NCBI GenBank assembly: GCA_035948135.1 | Contig: DASZJL010000092.1 | Span: forward strand, 1-28,870 | Source: CADDZP01 sp035948135 | Lineage (GTDB): Bacteria > Actinomycetota > Acidimicrobiia > Acidimicrobiales > AC-14 | Direction: 5' to 3' | Length of the DNA stretch: 28,870 nt | Shown: positions 6,608-14,076 of the stretch, in pieces | How positions within the stretch are numbered: the stretch's first letter is position 1 | How the letters are laid out: every line of letters begins with the position of its first letter | The notes under the pieces: generated by a model | The model's input: the letters and a program-made list of their open reading frames with translations, nothing else | What the model was told of the DNA's origin: nothing | The model's database searches: none | Translations under genes and position numbers: made by a program

Positions 6608-9257
6608 AGAGCTCCTGCAGCTGCTGCACCAGACGCGACGGCCCGATGCCTTTGTCGAACGCGGCGGTCGCGCCTTGAAACTTCTCGGACTCGAGCACCG
6701 CAGCGTCGATGGCGGTGAGGATGACCACCTTCGTCCGCGGGGCCACGTTCGCGATGTACGGCATGGCCTCGAGGCCGGTCATCCCCGGCATCAGAACGTC
6801 GAGAAGCAGGAGGTCGGGTTGCTTCTCGCGGGCGACGGCGATTGCCTCGGTGCCCGTTCCCGCCTCGCCCACGACTTCGAAGCCGCCGGCCAGCTCGAGG
6901 GCGAGCCGCACGGTCGCCCGAAGCTCGGACCGGTCGTCGGCGAGGACGACGCGCACGGGCTCACCAGGATCGCGTTCGGGCGTCGCCACCCGAAGCCACA
7001 AACGTTCGAAGCTCGCTTCCAACTCGGCCGCCGGCAAGGGGCGGCTCCACAGGAAGCCCTGGGCCTGCTCGCAGCCGAGGGCGGCCAGCTTGTCGGCCTG
7101 GGCGGGCTCCTCCACGCCTTCCGCGATGGCGCCCACGCCGAGAGCGTGGGCCAGCCCCAGCACGCCTGCCACGATGGCGCCGTCTTCTGAGTTCTCGCCG
7201 AGACCGCTGACGAACGAGCGGTCGACCTTGAGGAAGTCGACGGGGAAGCGCCGAAGGTAGAGCAGCGACGAATAGCCGGTGCCGAAGTCGTCGATGCCGA
7301 GACGCACGCCGAGCTCCTTGAGCGACTGCAGAACGCTGCGGCTGGCAGTGACGTCCTCCATCAGGACCGACTCGGTGATCTCCAGGCACAGCAGACCGGG
7401 CTCCAGCCCGGACTCGTTCAGCGCCGTCAGTACGAGCCGCGTCAGATCGGCGGCGCTCATCTGACGGGCCGAGAGGTTGACGGCGACGCTGAGCGGTGCC
7501 CGATCCGGGTTGTCTCTGTTCCACGACGCCACCTGGCGGCACGCCTCGTGCAGCACGAAGGCGCCGAGGGGCTGGATGAGGCCGGTCTCCTCGGCCACGG
7601 GGATGAACTCACCGGGCGGGACGAGGCCCTTCTCGGGGTGCTGCCACCTGACGAGCGCCTCCACGCCGACCATGGCGCCCGTCATCCGCACGACCGGCTG
7701 ATAGTGGACCACAAGCTCGTCGCGCTCGAGCGCTCTGCGCAGGTCGGTCTCGACCTCCAGGCGCTCGAGGGCCATGGCCCGCATGCCGCCCTGGAAGGCC
7801 TCGATGCGGTGGCGACCCCGCTCTTTGGCCCGGTACATGGCCGCGTCCGCGTCCCGCAGGAGGGCGTCAGGTGTGGCGCCCGACGCCGCGGCGGTGGTGG
7901 CGAATCCGATGCTGGCAGTGACCGTGATGTCGCGTCCCTCAACGCAGAAGTGGTCCTTCAGGGCGGCGCCGATCCGTTCGGCGATCACACGCGCCTCCCA
8001 GTCCCCGTCGAGCTCGTCACAGAGGACGACGAACTCGTCGCCACCGAAGCGGGCGACGCTGTCACCGGAGCGGATGGCGGACGAGAGCCGCGCGGCCACC
8101 TGCACCAGTAGCTCGTCGCCGGCGGCGTGGCCCAGGCTGTCGTTGATCCACTTGAACCGGTCGAGGTCGAGGAAGAGGACGGCGGTCAGGGAGCCGATCC
8201 GGCCGCGCCGGGAGAGGGCCTGGCCCAGGCGGTCCAGGAACAGCGCTCGGTTGGGAAGGCCGGTGAGCGTGTCGTGGAAGGCCTGGTGGAGCATGGCCTC
8301 TTCGGCCGACTTGCGCTCGGTGATGTCGCGGATGTTGAGCACGACGCCTTCCACCGAGGGGTCGTCCAGCAAGTTGCCCATGATCACCTCGCACCACCGC
8401 CAGGATCCGTCGGCGTGCTTGGCGCGGTACTCGATGGGCGCCACCGGATCGGTTGTGGTGATCGCCGCCTCCCACGCGGCAATGGCGAAGTCGACGTCCT
8501 CGGGGTGGATGAAGGTCCAACGCTCCCGCCCCAGCACGGTGTCGGGCTCGTAGCCGAAGACCTTCTTGACGGACGGGCTCACGTACTTGATGTAGGCGTC
8601 GCGGTCACAGAGGATGGCGATGTCGGACGCGTTCTGCACGAGGCTGCGGAACCGCTCCTCGCTCGCCGACAGGGTCTCCACCGAGTGCTGGAGGTCGAGG
8701 CGGGTGTCCTCGTTCTTCCGCCAGGCCACGAGGCAGGCGGCGCTCTCGGCGAGCACGAAGCCGCCGTGGATCAGGGCCCACGTCCACGGGTTTCTGATTG
8801 CAGACGCGTGGTTGTAGACGGCCTGCGGGTCGATCACGCCCATGGCGCCGTGCTCGATCACGACGAAGGCGATGGCGACGAGGAACGGGATCCAGTCCTC
8901 GTACAGGCTGAGGACGACGACCATGACGAAGAAGTGGAAGTGGACCTCGATGACGCCGCCGGAGAGGTGCACGAACACGCCGGACGCGGCGACGAGCCCG
9001 AAGGCGGCCACGGTGGACTGCCACTTGCGCCCCAAGCGATTCCAGGATGCGAACGCGGCCGCAGCGGCGATGACCGACGTGTCGCCGAGCGTGTGAACGA
9101 CGCTGTAGCCCCGGACGAGCCCGAAGAGCGTGAGTCCGGCGGCGTGGACCCACAGCAGGACCACGATGACCCGATGCCGACGCTCCCACTGCTCGTAGGG
9201 GAGTGACCCCCCGCGAGGCAGGAAGCTCTTGACCGCGGTAACCGTCCGCTCTCTCAT
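6582..9257 (-). CDS. Membrane PAS-GGDEF-EAL cyclic-di-GMP protein with C-terminal receiver domain
   Basis: 891 residues from the ATG at 9257; the frame stays open upstream, but that part overlaps the MOSC gene. Order: about five or six membrane helices (30-180) with a His-rich segment (VIEVHFHFFVM); a PAS/PAC domain (200-318); a GGDEF domain with intact GGDEF (405-409) and the inhibitory RxxD site (R396-D399) five residues before it; an EAL domain with EAL (533-535), NLSARQ, LEITES, DDFGTGYSSL, KVDRSF and EGVEE; and a CheY-like receiver (768-885) with D774-D775, phospho-acceptor D820 (LLLLDVLMPG), LTA and FDKG. Both catalytic domains look active. The unusual feature is the receiver at the C-terminus, where most GGDEF/EAL response regulators carry it first. 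No histidine kinase gene is nearby. Confidence 0.93.
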   Translation of the reverse strand: MRERTVTAVKSFLPRGGSLPYEQWERRHRVIVVLLWVHAAGLTLFGLVRGYSVVHTLGDTSVIAAAAAFASWNRLGRKWQSTVAAFGLVAASGVFVHLSGGVIEVHFHFFVMVVVLSLYEDWIPFLVAIAFVVIEHGAMGVIDPQAVYNHASAIRNPWTWALIHGGFVLAESAACLVAWRKNEDTRLDLQHSVETLSASEERFRSLVQNASDIAILCDRDAYIKYVSPSVKKVFGYEPDTVLGRERWTFIHPEDVDFAIAAWEAAITTTDPVAPIEYRAKHADGSWRWCEVIMGNLLDDPSVEGVVLNIRDITERKSAEEAMLHQAFHDTLTGLPNRALFLDRLGQALSRRGRIGSLTAVLFLDLDRFKWINDSLGHAAGDELLVQVAARLSSAIRSGDSVARFGGDEFVVLCDELDGDWEARVIAERIGAALKDHFCVEGRDITVTASIGFATTAAASGATPDALLRDADAAMYRAKERGRHRIEAFQGGMRAMALERLEVETDLRRALERDELVVHYQPVVRMTGAMVGVEALVRWQHPEKGLVPPGEFIPVAEETGLIQPLGAFVLHEACRQVASWNRDNPDRAPLSVAVNLSARQMSAADLTRLVLTALNESGLEPGLLCLEITESVLMEDVTASRSVLQSLKELGVRLGIDDFGTGYSSLLYLRRFPVDFLKVDRSFVSGLGENSEDGAIVAGVLGLAHALGVGAIAEGVEEPAQADKLAALGCEQAQGFLWSRPLPAAELEASFERLWLRVATPERDPGEPVRVVLADDRSELRATVRLALELAGGFEVVGEAGTGTEAIAVAREKQPDLLLLDVLMPGMTGLEAMPYIANVAPRTKVVILTAIDAAVLESEKFQGATAAFDKGIGPSRLVQQLQELFSAAPAHS

Positions 9258-9305
9258 GCGCCCCAGCACATAGGGGCTATCGGCACGCAACAGGGGGTTG
9301 CTGAG

Positions 9306-9325
9306 AAAAATGTCGGATTTTCGAC
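9306..9325 (-). terminator. Weak intrinsic-terminator-like hairpin after the MOSC gene
   Basis: On the minus strand, GTCG and CGAC (9322-9325 with 9312-9315) enclose a 6-base loop and are followed after one base by TTTTT (9310-9306). The stem is only 4 bp, so this is tentative. It lies 15 bases after the MOSC stop and before the cyclic-di-GMP gene. Confidence 0.3.
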
Positions 9326-9340
9326 CGATCGGCCGAGGGG

Positions 9341-10102
9341 TCAGACCTGGCGGACCGGGTCGCCTACCGCCACCCGGCCAGGATGACTCACGACTGCGTA
9401 GACGCCCAGGTTCGATTCGTGTTCCCGGTTGACGGTCTTCACGATGCCGAGGTCCCGTTCGAGCCCGGGCTGGGCCCGGGTGGTCATCACGCACCTGACC
9501 GTCGGCGCGACGACGGTGACCTCGGCGTCCCCCACCCGCACCGCCGACCCGATCCAGGCATCCTCGGGAAAGCCTTCGGCGTCGTCGACGTCGACGTCGA
9601 CGAGCAGCGTGGGCCGGAAACGGCGCACGTCCCACTCGCCTTCGCGGTGGTGGGACTGCATGGCCTGCAGGCTTGCCGTCGACAGAAGGTGAATGGGGAG
9701 GGCGTCGAAGAAGGTGCCGGGTGGGCACGGGAGGTCGACGATCGGCGAGGCGTCGTCGGTGGCGTCGACATTCATCTGGTAGCCCGCCGGCTCAGCGGGG
9801 TCGGCGGCCTTGAGCGTCACCGGCCGCCCCAGCCAGGCCGACAGCTCGTCGTCGAGATCCGGGCTGCTGATCACCGTCCAGTCTCGGTCCGGCAGCCGAA
9901 CTTCGGGCGCCTCGCCCGCGAGGCGGGCGGCGGCCATGAGCAACTTGCTTTCACGTTTCGCTGACAAGACCTTGCCGGTCTCGACGTCGACCACGCCCCA
10001 GCGCCGGTCGAACGGCAGCCCGCTTACGCCGAGCTCGGCGTGCTCGACGGCCTCGCCCTGCATCGACTTCACCGGGTGGCGCCAGATTCCGGCGACCTTC
10101 AC
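9341..10102 (-). CDS. MOSC domain-containing protein
   Basis: 253 residues from the GTG at 10102. The N-terminal beta-barrel domain begins VAGIWRHPVKSMQGE and contains GLPFDRRWGVVD (MOSC_N). The C-terminal MOSC domain carries DVRRFRPTLLVDVD and the conserved cysteine in PTVRCVMTTRAQ, the expected site for molybdenum cofactor or sulfur handling. Relatives include the mARC/YcbX reductases and the molybdenum cofactor sulfurase C-terminal domain; the substrate here is open. The GTG start overlaps the stop of the upstream crotonase gene (GTGA), so the two are translationally coupled. Confidence 0.9.
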   Translation of the reverse strand: MKVAGIWRHPVKSMQGEAVEHAELGVSGLPFDRRWGVVDVETGKVLSAKRESKLLMAAARLAGEAPEVRLPDRDWTVISSPDLDDELSAWLGRPVTLKAADPAEPAGYQMNVDATDDASPIVDLPCPPGTFFDALPIHLLSTASLQAMQSHHREGEWDVRRFRPTLLVDVDVDDAEGFPEDAWIGSAVRVGDAEVTVVAPTVRCVMTTRAQPGLERDLGIVKTVNREHESNLGVYAVVSHPGRVAVGDPVRQV

Positions 10103-10926
10103 TGGCCGGTGAACTTGGGCGGGCGCTTCTCGAGGAACGCGGTGAAGGCCTCGGTCAGGTCGTCGGACGTGAGGAAGGCGGCGTTCCACACCGCGATGTA
10201 GTCGAGGCCCTCCTCGACGCTCCGGCCCTCGCCGGCCTTGAGCACGGACTTGGTGCCCTGTACCGCGAGCGGCGAATTCGAGGCGATCTCGGCCGCCATC
10301 TCGTGGGCTGCCTTGTGGCACGCGTCGGCGTCGGGGAGCACCTGGTTCACGAGCCCGATCTCGGCCGCCCGGTCGGCGGTGATGTCCTTGCCGGTGTACG
10401 CCAACTCGGCCACGTGGCCCTTCGTCACGATGCCGGGGAGCCGCTGGAGCGTGCCGAGGTCGGCGACGATGGCGATCTTCGTCTCCCGGACCGAGAACAC
10501 GGCCTCAGTCGAGGCCAGACGGATGTCGCACGCGCAGATGAGGTCGATGCCACCGCCGATGCAGTAGCCGTGCACGGCCGCGATCACCGGCTTCGGGCAG
10601 TCGGCCACGGCGTTGATCGAGCCCTGCAGGCGCTTGATGCCGCGCAGCGCAGCCTTGCGGCGGGCCGCCTCCGAGGTGCCGCGGCCTCCCTCCCCGGCGA
10701 CGGCGCTGCCCATCGTCTTGAGGTCGAGCCCCACCGTGAACGCCGGACCGTTGGCGGCGATGACGACGGCCCGCACGTCGTCGTCGTCGGACACGTCCTC
10801 CATCATCCGCGGCAGATCGGCCCACAGGTCGGGACCCATGGCGTTGCGCCGTTCGGGGTTGTCGAGCCACAAGGTGGCGACGTGGCCGTCGCGCTCGAGG
10901 GTGAGGACGTCGGAGGTGGGGGCCAT
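10099..10926 (-). CDS. Enoyl-CoA hydratase/isomerase family, delta(3,5)-delta(2,4)-dienoyl-CoA isomerase-like
   Basis: 275 residues, crotonase fold. The segment GYCIGGGIDLICACDIRLAS followed by FSVRETKIAIVADLGTLQRL closely resembles mitochondrial/peroxisomal ECH1. The aspartate of GGGID, the glutamate of RETK and the aspartate of VADLG occupy the positions of the three acidic catalytic residues of that enzyme. It would shift double bonds of 3,5-dienoyl-CoA during beta-oxidation of unsaturated fatty acids with odd-position bonds. This is more specific than a plain hydratase but rests on motif recall. The ATG at 10926 lies 6 bases behind a TACCAT box; longer readings would run through the divergent HAD gene. 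It is coupled to the MOSC gene by a 4-base overlap. Confidence 0.9.
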   Translation of the reverse strand: MAPTSDVLTLERDGHVATLWLDNPERRNAMGPDLWADLPRMMEDVSDDDDVRAVVIAANGPAFTVGLDLKTMGSAVAGEGGRGTSEAARRKAALRGIKRLQGSINAVADCPKPVIAAVHGYCIGGGIDLICACDIRLASTEAVFSVRETKIAIVADLGTLQRLPGIVTKGHVAELAYTGKDITADRAAEIGLVNQVLPDADACHKAAHEMAAEIASNSPLAVQGTKSVLKAGEGRSVEEGLDYIAVWNAAFLTSDDLTEAFTAFLEKRPPKFTGQ

Positions 10927-10932
10927 GCCCGG

Positions 10933-10942
10933 ATGGTAGGCC
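10933..10942. promoter_or_regulatory. Overlapping divergent leaderless promoters (crotonase and HAD phosphatase)
   Basis: TACCAT on the minus strand (10938-10933) is followed by 6 bases and the crotonase ATG (10926). On the plus strand, TAGGCC (10937-10942) is followed by 7 bases and the GTG of the phosphatase gene (10950). Only 23 bases separate the two start codons, so the two -10 regions share bases and could be mutually exclusive. The plus-strand box lacks the final T and is weaker. Confidence 0.42.
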
Positions 10943-10949
10943 TGGGGCC

Positions 10950-11585
10950 GTGGATCTAGCCTCGGCGTCGGTGTTCTTGGACTTCGACGGGACGATGACG
11001 CTCGTCGACACGGGCGTGCACCTGCTCGAGCGCCTGGCCGGCGACAGCTCGTGGCTCGCGATCGACGAGTTGTACGCCGCAGGCGCGATCGGCAGTCGCG
11101 AGTGCCTCGAGCGAGAGTGGGCGCTGTTGCCGCGCGACGAGGACGCATTGCGCGTCGCGGCGCGGGAGGTCGACCTCGACCCGACTGCGGAACGACTGAT
11201 CGCCGAGCTTCGCGAGCGCGGCGCGGAGGTCACCGTCGTGTCCGACGGCTTTGGCTTCTACGCCGAGGAGGTGTGCGACCGTCTCGCCGTTCCCGTCCTG
11301 ACCAACGCGGTCGACTGGTCCACGGGCACGCTCGAGTTCCCGAACCTGGACCGGTGCTGCCCGTGCTCGAGTTGTGGCACGTGCAAGCAGGCACCGATCA
11401 AGGACGCCCGCCGCCGAGGACGCACGACGGTGTTCGTGGGTGACGGAACGAGCGACCGCAAGGCGGCACTCCTGGCGGACGTGCTGTTCGCCAAGGGCCG
11501 GCTGGCCGAGTGGTCCGAATTCAGCGGCGTCGAGCACGTCCCGTTCGACACGCTGGCCGACGTGTACGACACGCTCTGTCGGTAG
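10950..11585 (+). CDS. MtnX-like HAD-IB family phosphatase
   Basis: 211 residues with the HAD motifs in order: DFDGT (D11 nucleophile, D13 acid), VVSDG (96-100), K151 region and GDGTSD (164-169). Subclass IB relatives include MtnX of methionine salvage and phosphoserine phosphatase. The CGTCK block (142-146) is a feature I associate with MtnX-like proteins. Here it lies in a cysteine cluster (C136, C137, C139, C142, C145), which may bind metal. It would hydrolyse a small phosphate ester in the cytoplasm. No other methionine-salvage genes are nearby, so the substrate remains open. It is divergent from the crotonase and lies directly upstream of sufD. Confidence 0.87.
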   Translation: MDLASASVFLDFDGTMTLVDTGVHLLERLAGDSSWLAIDELYAAGAIGSRECLEREWALLPRDEDALRVAAREVDLDPTAERLIAELRERGAEVTVVSDGFGFYAEEVCDRLAVPVLTNAVDWSTGTLEFPNLDRCCPCSSCGTCKQAPIKDARRRGRTTVFVGDGTSDRKAALLADVLFAKGRLAEWSEFSGVEHVPFDTLADVYDTLCR

Positions 11586-11612
11586 GCTCGCTCGAGGGGC
11601 CGTTGCGGCCCC
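11583..11612 (+). promoter_or_regulatory. Candidate sufD promoter and leader hairpin
   Basis: TAGGCT (11583-11588), overlapping the phosphatase stop codon, is a possible -10 box 34 bases before the sufD ATG. In between, GGGGCCG (11596-11602) and CGGCCCC (11606-11612) form a perfect 7-bp stem with a TTG loop, followed by C-rich sequence. It could be a U-tract-less terminator of the phosphatase gene or a leader structure affecting sufD translation. Confidence 0.4.
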
Positions 11613-11622
11613 CTTCCCGCGA

Positions 11623-12891
11623 ATGAGCGCCTTCACCCACGACACCGCCGGTCAGTTGGCGGGCCCGGACTGGATGCGGGACCGGCGCGCCGCGGCGCTG
11701 GAGCGCTTCGACGACACGGGCCTCCCCACCGAAGCCGAGGAGATCTGGCGCTACAGCCGTATCTCCGAGCTCGACCTCGACCGGTATTCGCCCGTGCAAG
11801 GCCCGGCGGAATCAGGGGTTCCCGCCGATGCCGTGGACGGCATCGACGCCATCGGCCCCCGCGCCGCACTGTTGGTCACTCGCAACGGCCGAGTGGCACA
11901 CGTCGAGCTCGACGAGGACGTCGCTCGTCGGGGCGCCGAGGTGGGAGACGTACTGGCCGCGCCGGACGGCGACGACCTGTTCGGCGCGGTGGCCGCCTCG
12001 TCCACTGACGCCTTCACCGAACTGGCGACCGCGTTCGTCACTGGCGGAGCGCTCGTGCGGATCCCGGCCGGCGTCACCGTCGAGCAGCCGATCGTTGTCG
12101 TCCACTGGGTCGACGCCGATGGAAGCGCAGTGTTTCCTCGCACGGTCGTCGTGCTCGGTGAGGACGCCGAGGCGACCGTCATCGAGCGCTACCAGTCGCC
12201 CGACGTCGCGGCCTTCGTCGACCCTGTCGTCGAGCTCGACGTCGGCGACGCTGGACGCCTTACCTACGCGAGCGTGCAAGATCTCGGGCCGCGCGTGTGG
12301 CAGACGGCCTACCAGGCGAGCCGGGTGGGCCGAGACAGTCAGCTCACCTCGACCGCCGTCGCCCTCGGCGGCGACTACGCCCGGCTGCGAACCGACGCCC
12401 GTCTCGAAGGCAAGGGCGGAAGCAGCCGCCTGATGGCCGTGTACTTCGGGCCCGGGAGCGGGATGCACGACTTTCGCACCCTGCAGGACCACGCCGCCCC
12501 GCAGACGACGAGCGACCTCCTCTTCAAGGGCGCCGTCGCCGGCACCGCCAAGGGCGTGTACTCCGGGCTGATCCGCGTGCGGAAGGAGGCACCCGGCACC
12601 AACGCCTTCCAGACCAACCGCAACCTCGTCCTTTCGGAGGGGGCGGGCGCCGAGTCGGTCCCCAACCTGGAGATCGAGACCAACGACGTGCACTGCAGTC
12701 ACGCCTCCGCCGTCGGGCCCATCGACGAGGAGCAGCGCTACTACCTCGAGAGCCGGGGTATCCCGCCCGACATCGCCGAGCGGCTCATCGTGTTGGGCTT
12801 CTTCGGCGAGGTGCTCGAGCGGCTGCCGTCCCCCTCGCTGGCGGCGCGCCTGCGCGAGCGGTTGGCGGAGCGACTGGGAGGCGGGGCGTGA
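11623..12891 (+). CDS. sufD: Fe-S cluster assembly protein SufD
   Basis: 422 residues from the ATG at 11623. The N-terminal helical part carries LPTEAEEIWRYSRISELDLD, normal for SufD. The C-terminal beta-helix ends with FQTNRNLVLSEGAGAESVPN, then NDVHCSHASAVGPIDEEQRY and YLESRGIPPDIAERLIVLGF. The CSH histidine corresponds to the functionally important SufD histidine at the SufB-SufD interface. SufD forms the SufBC2D complex, needed for iron entry and cluster assembly. The stop overlaps the GTG of the Rieske gene (GTGA), so translation is coupled, and sufC follows. SufB is encoded 6.2 kb away, an unusual separation for partners that normally adjoin. Confidence 0.96.
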   Translation: MSAFTHDTAGQLAGPDWMRDRRAAALERFDDTGLPTEAEEIWRYSRISELDLDRYSPVQGPAESGVPADAVDGIDAIGPRAALLVTRNGRVAHVELDEDVARRGAEVGDVLAAPDGDDLFGAVAASSTDAFTELATAFVTGGALVRIPAGVTVEQPIVVVHWVDADGSAVFPRTVVVLGEDAEATVIERYQSPDVAAFVDPVVELDVGDAGRLTYASVQDLGPRVWQTAYQASRVGRDSQLTSTAVALGGDYARLRTDARLEGKGGSSRLMAVYFGPGSGMHDFRTLQDHAAPQTTSDLLFKGAVAGTAKGVYSGLIRVRKEAPGTNAFQTNRNLVLSEGAGAESVPNLEIETNDVHCSHASAVGPIDEEQRYYLESRGIPPDIAERLIVLGFFGEVLERLPSPSLAARLRERLAERLGGGA

Positions 12892-13208
12892 CGCCGACGA
12901 CGACGCGTCTTTGCCGGCTGGACGAGATCGATGCTGGTACCGCGCGCAGCTTCGAGGTCGGTCGCACCCGGGTCTGCGTCGTGCGCATCGGCGACGACGT
13001 GTACGCCATCAACGACCGCTGCAGCCACGAGGACTACTCCCTCTCCGACGGCGAGGTGTGGGAAGAGGAGCGGGAGATCGAGTGCTGGAAGCACGGCAGC
13101 ACGTTCTCGCTCGAGACCGGCGAACCCCAGTCCTTGCCGGCCACCAAGCCGGTCGCGGTGTACACGGCGCGTGTCGAGGACGGCGACGTCGTGGTGGACG
13201 TGCAGTGA
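12888..13208 (+). CDS. Rieske-type [2Fe-2S] ferredoxin of the SUF cluster
   Basis: 106 residues with a complete Rieske motif: C45-x-H47 in CSHEDYSL and C66-x2-H69 in CWKHGSTF, binding a 2Fe-2S cluster with two Cys and two His. This small soluble type resembles the ferredoxin component of non-haem ring dioxygenases and NirD, but here it lies between sufD and sufC. That position is usual in actinobacterial suf operons, where it is thought to supply electrons or mark SUF activity. The GTG start overlaps the sufD stop by four bases. About 70 structured bases separate it from sufC. Confidence 0.93.
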   Translation: MTPTTTRLCRLDEIDAGTARSFEVGRTRVCVVRIGDDVYAINDRCSHEDYSLSDGEVWEEEREIECWKHGSTFSLETGEPQSLPATKPVAVYTARVEDGDVVVDVQ

Positions 13209-13272
13209 GCGAGCGTCAGCGAGCGAACCAATGTGAGAGCGAGCCCGCTCACGGGCAGCCGCCGAAGGCGGC
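13205..13272 (+). repeat. Repeat-rich, hairpin-forming spacer between Rieske gene and sufC
   Basis: The spacer repeats the word GCGAGC several times (13209-13244). GTGAGCG (13205-13211) can pair with CGCTCAC (13246-13252). GCCGCC-GAA-GGCGGC (13258-13272) is a perfect hairpin ending 6 bases before the sufC GTG. No good Shine-Dalgarno is visible for sufC. It could stabilise or separate the mRNA segments, or be a short dispersed genomic repeat; only a genome-wide search can tell. Confidence 0.5.
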
Positions 13273-13278
13273 GCACAC

Positions 13279-14076
13279 GTGAGCAAACTCGTTGTCGCCG
13301 GATTGCGCGCCGCGGTCGGCGGCCAGGAGATCCTCCGTGGCGTCGACCTCCAAGTGGAGAGCGGCCAGGTGCACGCCGTCATGGGACCGAACGGCTCGGG
13401 CAAGTCGACGCTCGCCCACGTCATCATGGGCAAGCCCGGCTACGACGTGCTCGGCGGCAGCGTCGAGCTCGACGGCGTCGAGCTGCTGGACCTGCCGACG
13501 TGGAAGCGGGCCCAAGCAGGCCTGTTCCTCGCGCTCCAGTACCCGACCGAGGTTCCCGGTGTTTCCCTCGAGGAAGCGTTGCGCGAAGCGTCGCGAGCCC
13601 AGGGCGACGGCGACGAGAGCACGCTCCACAGCCGCATCGCCGACGAGGCCTCGCGGATCGGCTTCGACGCCCGCTTCCTCGACCGCCCGCTGAACGTGGA
13701 TCTGTCGGGCGGCGAGAAGAAGCGCAACGAGACGCTGCAGCTTGCGGTGCTGCAGCCGAAGATCGCCCTGCTGGACGAGATCGACTCCGGCCTCGACATC
13801 GACGCCCTGCGCGCGGTCAGCAGGCGGGTCGAGGACGAGACGCGTGAGAACAACCTCGGCGTGCTCGTCATCACGCACTACAGCCGGGTGCTGCGCGAGC
13901 TCCACCCTGACGTGGTCTCTGTTCTGCGCAAGGGCCGGCTCGTCGCCAGCGGCGGCCCCGAGCTCGCCGATGAGCTCGAGCGCACGGGCTACGCGGGGTA
14001 CGAGGACGACGAGGACCAGGCGGCGGCACCGGCGTCAGCCGCGTCCGCCGACCCGTTCGCCGATCCGCTCCTCTAG
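13279..14076 (+). CDS. sufC: Fe-S cluster assembly ATPase SufC (copy 1)
   Basis: 265 residues with all ABC-ATPase elements: Walker A GPNGSGKST, Q-loop LQYPTEVPG, SufC-type signature LSGGEKKRNE, Walker B IALLDEIDSGLD and switch histidine VITHY. It drives conformational change of the SufBC2D complex by ATP hydrolysis. The C-terminus carries about 25 extra acidic then Ala/Pro-rich residues (YEDDEDQAAAPASAASADP), which the second SufC at 28171-28870 lacks. It follows sufD and the Rieske gene on the same strand and is convergent with a small minus-strand gene, sharing the CTAG stop. The GTG start at 13279 is the only one fitting the family N-terminus. Confidence 0.95.
   Translation: MSKLVVAGLRAAVGGQEILRGVDLQVESGQVHAVMGPNGSGKSTLAHVIMGKPGYDVLGGSVELDGVELLDLPTWKRAQAGLFLALQYPTEVPGVSLEEALREASRAQGDGDESTLHSRIADEASRIGFDARFLDRPLNVDLSGGEKKRNETLQLAVLQPKIALLDEIDSGLDIDALRAVSRRVEDETRENNLGVLVITHYSRVLRELHPDVVSVLRKGRLVASGGPELADELERTGYAGYEDDEDQAAAPASAASADPFADPLL

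Noticed and set aside
8127..9206. Long plus-strand open frame (about 359 codons) opposite the cyclic-di-GMP gene
   Set aside because: It is antisense to a gene with intact GGDEF, EAL and receiver motifs. Its translation is Asp/Val/Gly/Glu-biased with no recognisable domain, as expected from high-GC codon shadows.
9258..9340. Cyclic-di-GMP (GEMM) riboswitch in front of the GGDEF-EAL gene
   Set aside because: The short leader has small hairpins, but I see neither the conserved GEMM core nor a tetraloop/receptor pair, and it is too short.
9258..9728. N-terminal extension of the cyclic-di-GMP protein by up to 157 residues
   Set aside because: The extension is Arg/Pro-rich, overlaps the MOSC gene on the same strand in another frame and lacks similarity to a sensor domain; ATG 9257 begins just before the membrane helices.
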